From: Candidatus Saccharimonadota bacterium
GTDB taxonomy: Bacteria > Patescibacteriota > Saccharimonadia > Saccharimonadales > Saccharimonadaceae
Direction of reading: 5' to 3'
Length of the DNA stretch: 62,415 nt
NCBI GenBank assembly: GCA_017432365.1
Contig: JAFRJG010000011.1
Location: 1 to 62,415 of the forward strand
Of the stretch, positions 56,747 to 62,415 are shown piece after piece. Position 1 is the first letter of the stretch. Every line of letters begins with the position of its first letter. The notes under the pieces were generated by a model that saw only the letters and a list, made by a program, of their open reading frames with translations, did no database searches and had not been told where the DNA came from. The translations under genes and the position numbers were made by a program.

Positions 56747-56821
56747 AAAAGCGGTTTTCGACCACTTTCCGTGCGGGCACCCGCTTAAAACATTCTTGCG
56801 GAAAGTTAGGGAGGGGAGCAC
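56747..56821 (+). promoter_or_regulatory. Structured leader of 56822 gene
   Basis: ACTTTCCG / CGGAAAGT (8 bp) encloses GCGGG CA CCCGC. The Shine-Dalgarno GGGAGGGG follows directly after the stem. Confidence 0.5.
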
Positions 56822-57286
56822 ATGACAATCCAACTGTTACCGGGTTTTAACCCGAATCACCCGTTGTTATCGTTTAACGTCTCTGCTGGCGTCCTTGTTC
56901 ACGACGAACTTCTCGCGAGTAGTCTGGACACACTCCGGCGTCGCGGCTGGCGTTTTAATGATGCTGATTTCGAGAGCGAACAGGCTACTTTGCTCGGCTA
57001 CGCCCCGTCCAATCCGACCGACCACCCCGACTTTGGGGTCTCCGTCCATCTGGAATACGACGACTTCGGCGACTACACGGAGGTTAAACTGGTTTTTCCC
57101 GGCGGTATCCGCGACAATTTGATTCGCGGCTCCCGGGCGAACTTTACCTGCGTAGTTAATCTTCAGAGCTGTTTCTTGGCGGAGATTCGCTACACGTGTA
57201 CCTGTGAGCAGTATCCTCACGGATGCTGTACCTGCTCCGAAGGGCTGGAGTTCCAGTCTGTCAACTCTTCTTTCGTCCCCCGTTAA
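56822..57286 (+). CDS. Hypothetical protein with Cys cluster
   Basis: A 154-residue soluble protein, beta-rich, with a C-terminal cluster CTCEQYPHGCCTC that could bind a metal. It has an own promoter, a stable leader hairpin, strong Shine-Dalgarno and terminator. It lies between rubrerythrin and yebC. No family is recognised. Confidence 0.62.
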   Translation: MTIQLLPGFNPNHPLLSFNVSAGVLVHDELLASSLDTLRRRGWRFNDADFESEQATLLGYAPSNPTDHPDFGVSVHLEYDDFGDYTEVKLVFPGGIRDNLIRGSRANFTCVVNLQSCFLAEIRYTCTCEQYPHGCCTCSEGLEFQSVNSSFVPR

Positions 57287-57292
57287 CCTTTC

Positions 57293-57316
57293 GCCCCGCG
57301 CTCGCGGGGCTTTTTC
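57293..57316 (+). terminator. Intrinsic terminator
   Basis: GCCCCGC / GCGGGGC stem with a GCTC loop and TTTTT; nearly identical to the one at 56120. Confidence 0.9.
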
Positions 57317-57333
57317 ATTCTCTTCTCTTATGA

Positions 57334-57339
57334 TATAAT
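57334..57339 (+). promoter_or_regulatory. -10 box of yebC
   Basis: TATAAT, followed by a leader of about 40 nt with GAGGA before the ATG at 57383. Confidence 0.55.
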
Positions 57340-57382
57340 CACGTTAATTTTCAAGCAAAAGTAACCTAAACGAGGAAGTTTC

Positions 57383-58084
57383 ATGTCTGGACATTCCAAA
57401 TGGGCAACTACGAAACGCCAAAAGGCGGTCGTTGACGCGAAGCGTGGCGCCCTCTTTACAAAAATCGGTAACCAAATCGCTATTGCCGCTCGCCAGGGAA
57501 CTGACCCCGCAATGAACCCTTCTCTTGCCATGGTTCTCGAAAAAGCTCGCCTCGCGAACATGCCGAAAGCTAATATCGAACGCGCTATCGCTCGCGTCGC
57601 CGATAAGTCCGCCGCCGCCCTTCTTGAAGAAGTTTATGAAGCCTACGGACCCGGCGGAACCGGTATTATTATCGAAGTTGCAACCGATAATAAAAACCGT
57701 ACCCTCCCCCTCGTCCGCCATACCGTCGAGAAAAACGGCGGTCGCCTCGCTGACCCCGGCTCCGTCATGTTCCAATTCGCGAAAAAAGGTGTCATTCTTA
57801 TCTCCGAAACCTCTGAAGAGGCTCTATTGACCGCTCTTGACGCTGGCGCTGAAGATGCCGAAGAAACCGAAGACGGTATCGAAATCACGACCCCTGATAA
57901 AGACCTCATGAAAGTTCGCCAAGCTCTCCTTGACCAAGGCTTAACCGTTGCCGAAGCTGAACTGCGCTACGTCCCGACCTCGACTGTCCCTGTCGAAGGA
58001 GAAACCGCCGAGAAGCTCGAAAAGCTCCTCGACAGTATCGACGACCTCGATGATGTTGTTGCCGTCCATACCAACGCCGCCTAA
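57383..58084 (+). CDS. yebC: YebC/TACO1-family protein
   Basis: A 233-residue protein with the YebC start MSGHSKWATTKRQKAVVDAKR, NMPKANIERAI, YEAYGPGGTGIIIEVATDN and a C-terminal LLDSIDDLDDVVAVHTNA. Family members act as transcriptional regulators or help ribosomes pass proline-rich stretches. Full length. Relevant here because at least one protein in the window (the GT4 at 7055) has a Pro-rich tail. Confidence 0.95.
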   Translation: MSGHSKWATTKRQKAVVDAKRGALFTKIGNQIAIAARQGTDPAMNPSLAMVLEKARLANMPKANIERAIARVADKSAAALLEEVYEAYGPGGTGIIIEVATDNKNRTLPLVRHTVEKNGGRLADPGSVMFQFAKKGVILISETSEEALLTALDAGAEDAEETEDGIEITTPDKDLMKVRQALLDQGLTVAEAELRYVPTSTVPVEGETAEKLEKLLDSIDDLDDVVAVHTNAA

Positions 58085-58108
58085 CTCCCGACCCCGAAAC
58101 GCTTTTCC

Positions 58109-58137
58109 TTGACATAAAAAGAAAAATATCGTAAAAT
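58109..58137 (+). promoter_or_regulatory. Promoter of 56-residue gene
   Basis: TTGACA (58109-58114) and TAAAAT (58132-58137), 17-nt spacer. Confidence 0.8.
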
Positions 58138-58184
58138 AGCCCCCAAGCTCTTATGCAGCTCTTTATCTTTCGAGAAAGGGGGAA

Positions 58185-58355
58185 ATGTCTATGGAACTGT
58201 TGCTTTTGGTGATGGCTATGCTAGTTGCTCTTGACCTTCTAGTCTCTGTTAATGTCACTACTGGTGAAGCCGAACTGCGCGCGTACCTCGCGAGCGAATA
58301 TCCGACCGAATTTCGCTTTAGCGAAGGGCTTAGCGTCCTCCATCGCACAGTCTAA
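58185..58355 (+). CDS. 56-residue single-pass membrane protein
   Basis: ATG at 58185 preceded by AAAGGGGG; stop TAA at 58353-58355. The first 24 residues are hydrophobic (MSMELLLLVMAMLVALDLLV), probably a membrane helix or signal peptide; the rest is a mixed-charge tail. Consensus promoter, Shine-Dalgarno and terminator surround it, so it is a well expressed small protein. No family is recognised. Confidence 0.68.
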   Translation: MSMELLLLVMAMLVALDLLVSVNVTTGEAELRAYLASEYPTEFRFSEGLSVLHRTV

Positions 58356-58365
58356 GTATTACCTC

Positions 58366-58389
58366 GTCCCCCTGTTTGGGGGACTTTTT
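58366..58389 (+). terminator. Intrinsic terminator
   Basis: GTCCCCC / GGGGGAC stem with a TGTTT loop and TTTTT. Confidence 0.92.
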
Positions 58390-58406
58390 CTTTCTGGATT
58401 TTATGG

Positions 58407-58487
58407 TATAATAGCTCCACCCTGAACAGGGAATTGAACCTTTCAGACCCCATTGTCGAGGAAACGTCCTCAAAGGAGGTGATTTAG
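58407..58487 (+). promoter_or_regulatory. -10 box and hairpin leader of 58488 gene
   Basis: TGGTATAAT (-10 at 58407-58412); GAGGA AACG TCCTC hairpin directly before AAAGGAGGTG, 9 nt from the TTG start. Confidence 0.55.
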
Positions 58488-59228
58488 TTGGTCGTCATTC
58501 GCCTGAACTCTGGCAAAGCCCTCTGTATTGAGGGAAGCGTTCGCGACGCTCTTCTGAAACCCTTAACCGAGACGGCGGCTCGACTGAATCGCCCGCCGAG
58601 TTTCGCTGAAGTCCTCGCTGACCCCGATTTGCCGCCCCCGAACACTTACAGTTTCTACTACGGCTCATACGCCGCGGCAGCCACCGCCGCCTACAACGCC
58701 TACCGTAGTGGCGGGCTTGCCCGCGACGGTTCTGAGTCCGCCCCTGAAAACCCCGCACCTCGAAAAAGGAGGAAACTCATGAACCACAAACGACGTAACT
58801 ATTGGTCAAAACCCTTGGTTCTTGACTGTGTTAAGCGCTATTATGAGGCTCACGGCAAAATCCCGAGTACCGCCGAAGCGAGTGCTGATTCTACTCTCCC
58901 GAGCTACACGACCCTGAAACAACATCTCGGTCCCCACTCTACTTGGCTCGCCCAAGTCCTCGCGGTCTCCGAAACTGGCTCTGAAATCGCCCCGGAAACG
59001 ACCGACACTGCCAACGAATCGACCGAAGTAGCCGAATCGACAGTCTATAAGCTCACCGCCGAGGCAGTAGAACCGGAGCCAAGCGACCTTGCCGCCGAAA
59101 TCACGACCGACGCAACCGTAGAAGTGCGCGAAGCTTCCGCTCGCGAAACGGACGACACGACCACGATTGAACTGAAACTCCAAATACCTGGTCATTCTCG
59201 TCCAGTTCTTCTTTCGGTCACGTTCTAA
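58488..59228 (+). CDS. Protein with two HNH-associated-repeat-like segments
   Basis: A 246-residue protein starting with TTG behind a near-perfect Shine-Dalgarno. Two segments (about 14-70 and 103-150) share the pattern of a helix, a P-S-xxE-turn, SYxxxxxxxG and a second helix (for example GKIPSTAEASADSTLPSYTTL). This resembles the homing-endonuclease-associated HNH repeat, a DNA-binding motif. No nuclease domain is present. The C-terminal 90 residues are acidic and Thr-rich. A DNA-binding regulator is possible. Confidence 0.6.
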   Translation: MVVIRLNSGKALCIEGSVRDALLKPLTETAARLNRPPSFAEVLADPDLPPPNTYSFYYGSYAAAATAAYNAYRSGGLARDGSESAPENPAPRKRRKLMNHKRRNYWSKPLVLDCVKRYYEAHGKIPSTAEASADSTLPSYTTLKQHLGPHSTWLAQVLAVSETGSEIAPETTDTANESTEVAESTVYKLTAEAVEPEPSDLAAEITTDATVEVREASARETDDTTTIELKLQIPGHSRPVLLSVTF

Positions 59229-59237
59229 CTTCCTCTC

Positions 59238-59261
59238 GCCCCCTGTTCAAGGGGGCTTTTT
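59238..59261 (+). terminator. Intrinsic terminator
   Basis: GCCCCC / GGGGGC stem with a 7-nt loop and TTTTT. Confidence 0.92.
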
Positions 59262-59280
59262 CAAGCTTAAAGTTTCTTGC

Positions 59281-59286
59281 TATAAT
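59281..59286 (+). promoter_or_regulatory. -10 box of pepN
   Basis: TATAAT ends exactly 6 nt before the ATG at 59293. Confidence 0.65.
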
Positions 59287-59292
59287 TTCCCC

Positions 59293-61761
59293 ATGGAACA
59301 TCTACTCGACTTTTTTATCCCGAAACATTATCAACTCTCCCTCTTTCTCGATAAACATCAAAAATCCCTCCAGGGAACCGTTAAAATCTCTGGAAAAATC
59401 ACCAAAGCCGGTCTCCTCAAGCTCCACTCCGTCAACCAAACTATCGATTCCCTCAAAATCAACGACGTCCTGACCGATTTCACTCTCGAAAATGGCGTTC
59501 TGACCGCTCTCACGACCCCTGAGAGTCTCGTAGAGGTCGAAGTGGGCTTCCATGGCTCTCTGAACGAAAACATGCAAGGCGCCTACCTCTCGAGCTACGA
59601 TTATAACGGCAAACCGGAATACCTCATCTCAACCCAGTTCGAATCCCACTACGCCCGCGAAGCTTTCCCTTGCGTCGATGAACCCGCCGCTAAGGCTACC
59701 TTCGAACTTTCAATCACTATACCAGATGATGATGACATTGTTTTGTCGAATACAGCCGGAGCGAAGTCTCCGATTGTGGCGCATCACGGAGGTTACGACC
59801 GAGTAATAGGCGCCGAGCCCCGTAACGACGGGCGCGAGGACGCCGGCGACGCAAGCGGAGCTTCGTGCAAGGCTGTCGTTTGGAAATTCGAAAAAACTCC
59901 GAAAATGTCCACCTACCTCCTCGCTTTCGTCGTCGGCAGATTCAACGTCCTCGAAACTCACACTAAATCTGGCACTCTCGTTCGCACCTTCGCCCCGCTC
60001 GACCAACGCCACTCCCTCCTCTCTTTCCCAAACCAAACCGCCAAAGCCTCTCTCGAATACTACGAAGACCTCTTCAACACTCCTTACCCCCTCGAAAAAC
60101 TCGACCAGGTCGCTATCCCTGACTTCGAAGCTGGCGCCATGGAAAACTGGGGTCTCGTCACTTATCGCTCCTCTCAACTCCTCTGTGACGACTCCTCTTC
60201 CCTCGACGTCAAAAAATCCGTCGCCCTAACTATCACTCACGAACTCTCCCATCAATGGTTCGGCAACCTCGTTACTATGCACTGGTGGAACGACCTCTGG
60301 CTCAACGAATCTTTCGCTACTATCATGGAATACTTCTGCTCCGACGCTCTCTTCCCCGATTTTAAGGTCTGGGACGACTTCTTCACGACCGATTGCTTCG
60401 CCGCTCTCTCGCGCGACGCCCTCCCTGGCGTCCAAGCCGTCCGCGAAGACGTCTCCGACCCCGCGGAAATCGCCACCCTCTTCGACCCCTGTATTGTTTA
60501 CGCCAAGGGCGCTCATCTTATGCTCATGCTCCTCCGCGAAATGCAACAAGACCAATTTTTCAAGGGGCTCAAAGATTATTTCAAAAAATATGCCTATAAA
60601 AACACCACCGCGAACGACCTCTGGAAATCGCTCAATCCCTACGCCGATTTTGACGTTAAAGAGTTCATGACCGCTTGGCTGACCCAGCCCGGCTACCCCG
60701 TTTTGACCGACGGAACTCAACAGCGCTTCCTCCTCGACGGCTCGACCGATGCCAGTTTTTATCCTATCCCCGAAGTTAAGGATGACATGTCTGGTCATTA
60801 TCTCGTCAATCTCTCTGGTCCCGAATTTGCCGAAGCTGTGGAAAACTTCGACCATCTCGCCCACGAACAACAGCTCCGCCTCCTGATTGACCGCCTCCTC
60901 CTCTCGGAAACCCCGCTTGTCTCCTCCGCCTCCCTCCTCCCGCTCCTTCCTCAGTTCAAGCATGAAACCTCCGCCCCTGTCTGGACTCTTGTTGACTTCA
61001 TCATCTCCCGCTTGACTCTTTTTCTCGACGACGACTCCCCAGAAGAGCTCAAGTTCAAGGCGTACATCTACGACCTCGTAAAATCTCCCCTCGCTCGTCT
61101 CGGTCTCACGCCGAAACCCGCCGAATCTTCGAACGACACCGACCTCCGCAATATCTTTCTCGTGGACGCCCTCTATTCGAAAGACCCCGCCTTCCTTGCC
61201 TCCGCCACTGCTCTCTATACTTCCGACTTTGCCTCAATCCCCGCCGAAGCTCGCCGCACCGTCCTCAGTGCGCGTCTCTGGCTCGCCGAAGCCGAAACTT
61301 ACCCTGAACTCCTCGCCGGCTACCGCGCCGCGACCAACCCGGAACTTAAATCCGACCTTCTCTCGGTTCTCGCTAAACCTCGCCTCGAGAAAAATCTTGA
61401 CTTCGCCTTCTCTCTGCTCAAAAATCCCGATCTGCTCAAGCCTCAAGACCACCTCTCCTTCCTCCTCCGCCTCCGCCGCTGGCGCTTCTCGAGAGACCGC
61501 GCCCTCGCCTGGACTTTCGACAACTGGAAATATATCTATAAGATTAACGGGGAAAAGTCCGTTGAAGATTATCCTCGCTATCTCGCCTCAACTATTGATA
61601 AACCAGAGGACGCTCAAAGCTTCTTCGACTTCTTCACTCCTCTCGCCTCTGACCCCGTCCTCGCTCGCACGCTCAAGGTCGCTAAAACCAACATCGAATC
61701 AACCCTCTCTCTTATCGCCTCTGATAAGTCCGCCGTCCTCCGCGCCATCCAGAAGCTCTAG
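59293..61761 (+). CDS. pepN: Aminopeptidase N (M1 family)
   Basis: An 822-residue zinc aminopeptidase. GAMENWGL (281-288) binds the substrate N-terminus, HELSH (316-320) with E339 in NESFA binds zinc, and the ERAP1-like C-terminal domain follows. It releases N-terminal residues from peptides and fits an auxotroph living on host peptides. Residues 157-195 form an insertion in the N-terminal beta domain with G/A-rich, differently biased DNA (59761-59877). The rest of the protein is colinear with the family. Confidence 0.95.
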   Translation: MEHLLDFFIPKHYQLSLFLDKHQKSLQGTVKISGKITKAGLLKLHSVNQTIDSLKINDVLTDFTLENGVLTALTTPESLVEVEVGFHGSLNENMQGAYLSSYDYNGKPEYLISTQFESHYAREAFPCVDEPAAKATFELSITIPDDDDIVLSNTAGAKSPIVAHHGGYDRVIGAEPRNDGREDAGDASGASCKAVVWKFEKTPKMSTYLLAFVVGRFNVLETHTKSGTLVRTFAPLDQRHSLLSFPNQTAKASLEYYEDLFNTPYPLEKLDQVAIPDFEAGAMENWGLVTYRSSQLLCDDSSSLDVKKSVALTITHELSHQWFGNLVTMHWWNDLWLNESFATIMEYFCSDALFPDFKVWDDFFTTDCFAALSRDALPGVQAVREDVSDPAEIATLFDPCIVYAKGAHLMLMLLREMQQDQFFKGLKDYFKKYAYKNTTANDLWKSLNPYADFDVKEFMTAWLTQPGYPVLTDGTQQRFLLDGSTDASFYPIPEVKDDMSGHYLVNLSGPEFAEAVENFDHLAHEQQLRLLIDRLLLSETPLVSSASLLPLLPQFKHETSAPVWTLVDFIISRLTLFLDDDSPEELKFKAYIYDLVKSPLARLGLTPKPAESSNDTDLRNIFLVDALYSKDPAFLASATALYTSDFASIPAEARRTVLSARLWLAEAETYPELLAGYRAATNPELKSDLLSVLAKPRLEKNLDFAFSLLKNPDLLKPQDHLSFLLRLRRWRFSRDRALAWTFDNWKYIYKINGEKSVEDYPRYLASTIDKPEDAQSFFDFFTPLASDPVLARTLKVAKTNIESTLSLIASDKSAVLRAIQKL

Positions 61762-61822
61762 CTCCTTCTGCACCTCTCCTCGATAAAACACCAATAATCC
61801 TCAAAAATCTCGAAAAAACCTC

Positions 61823-61851
61823 TTGCAAAAGTTCTAACTCTGCGCTATACT
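61823..61851 (+). promoter_or_regulatory. Promoter of 23S rRNA
   Basis: TTGCAA (61823-61828) and TATACT (61846-61851), 17-nt spacer, about 280 nt upstream of the 23S start. Confidence 0.7.
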
Positions 61852-62128
61852 CGAGAACAGTTAAACAAGTCGCCACGTTCGACCTCTGTCACAAAGTGAG
61901 AATCCGAAAAACTGCGAGAAAAAAGGATAATAACTCCTGTTTTCTCCGCCCTAAAAGGATTTTTTAACAAATTGGAAAGACAATAGATTTTAATTGACGA
62001 CATTTTAGGAATCGAACTTTGTAGGAGGTGAGTGAAACGAAAACTTGTTTTCTTTTCCGAACCGACGCCCAAATTTCTATTTCAAAGGAATCGAACTTCG
62101 ATTGCTAGATTAAGTCAATGCATAAAAA
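61852..62128 (+). other. 23S rRNA leader with boxA-like element and direct repeat
   Basis: TTTTTTAACAA at about 61960-61970 resembles boxA of rRNA antitermination. AGGAATCGAACTT occurs at 62007-62019 and 62086-62098. ATTGAC (61993-61998) can pair with GTCAAT (62114-62119), possibly part of a processing stem. No ORF with credible features and no tRNA or 16S lies here. Confidence 0.55.
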
Positions 62129-62415
62129 GGTAAATAAGGGCACTAATAGTGGATGCCTTGACAATCAATACCGATGAAGGACGTAGGACTCTGCGATAAG
62201 CCTCGGGGATCTGAGTACGAGAATTGATCCGGGGATTTCCGAATGGGGAAACCTAATCTGAGTCATGTCAGATTGCACGTATTTGAACACATAGAATACG
62301 GAGCGGGAACCGACCGAACTGAATCATCTGAGGAGGTCGAGGAAAAGAGAATAACAAAGGAGTCCGAAAGTAGTGGCGAGCGAAATTGGAATAGCCCAAA
62401 CCGAAAGATCACCTA
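62128..62415 (+). rRNA. 23S ribosomal RNA, 5' part
   Basis: From about 62129 the sequence follows the 23S start: CACTAATAGTGGATGCCTTG, GATGAAGGACGTAGGACTCT, GCGATAAGC, TTTCCGAATGGGGAAACC and AGTAGTGGCGAGCGAAA. The gene continues beyond the window. The exact 5' end is uncertain by a few bases. It has its own promoter and follows pepN directly, with no 16S gene within 350 bp. Confidence 0.95.

Noticed and set aside
59293-61761. Frameshift or pseudogene in pepN because of the odd internal segment
   Set aside because: The frame stays open and motifs before and after are intact; an in-frame insertion is simpler.
1-62415. UGA recoded as glycine, as in Gracilibacteria and Absconditabacteria
   Set aside because: Several conserved genes end with TGA at the expected length and have no internal TGA.

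Overview
The window reads as chromosome of a small-genome Patescibacteria (CPR) bacterium, most likely Saccharibacteria (TM7). The signs are dense overlapping genes, no amino-acid or nucleotide biosynthesis genes, short versions of core proteins (half-length TsaB, zinc-finger-less DnaJ), type IV pilus genes, lamin-tail, LRR and SipW/TasA-type surface proteins, thymidine kinase, and acetate kinase as the only central-metabolism gene. UGA is used as a stop. The assignment is inference from gene content; the 23S rRNA start at the right edge would settle it.

Layout. 1-1.9 kb: a surface protein behind a promoter that carries a 17-G tract. 2-11.6 kb: a surface-glycan locus (ABC exporter pair, GalE, GT2, polyprenyl sugar-phosphate transferase, GT4, Wzy-like polymerase, GtrA-like protein, class V aminotransferase). 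11.6-20 kb: small membrane proteins, a Mur ligase, a CAU tRNA, a truncated thioredoxin-reductase-like protein, a SpoU methyltransferase, an SDR and an FtsB-like protein. 20-24.2 kb: rpsL-rpsG, then three pilin-like genes. 24.3-37.2 kb: initiator tRNA, lamin-tail protein, a flavoprotein lacking its redox cysteines, dnaK behind a perfect CIRCE, ackA, a TylF-type methyltransferase, cardiolipin synthase, tdk and tRNA-Pro(CGG). 37.25-37.41 kb: tRNA-Pro(TGG) and tRNA-Arg(TCG).

37.4-43.96 kb: an integrated mobile element in the 3' end of tRNA-Arg(TCG), bounded by the 9-bp repeat GGTGTACCA. It encodes a large serine recombinase, a primase-helicase-like protein, a CdiA-type tRNase-like protein, a membrane protein and small ORFs, all on the minus strand. 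It is AT-richer than its surroundings and lacks their strand skew. The chromosome resumes exactly at a strong hairpin that looks like the tRNA's own terminator. Two element transcripts begin with long leaders (upstream of the recombinase and of the first gene) that share a promoter-proximal sequence and fold into the same predicted pseudoknot; I regard this as the best candidate for something undescribed.

44-62.4 kb: TasA/SipW pair, a 33-residue basic protein, PilB/GspE ATPase, methyltransferase, tRNA-Arg(TCT), tsaE-tsaB, rny, an LRR protein, dnaJ behind a CIRCE, elongator-like tRNA-Met, SleB-like hydrolase, ruvB, rubrerythrin, yebC, several orphan genes, pepN and the start of a 23S rRNA gene with its own promoter and no adjacent 16S.

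Two expression styles recur. Many genes on both strands have a TATAAT-like box ending exactly 6 nt before the ATG, which predicts leaderless mRNAs. Others have a -35/-10 pair with a 17-nt spacer, a structured leader and a strong GGAGG Shine-Dalgarno. The plus strand is C-rich over G whichever strand is coding.
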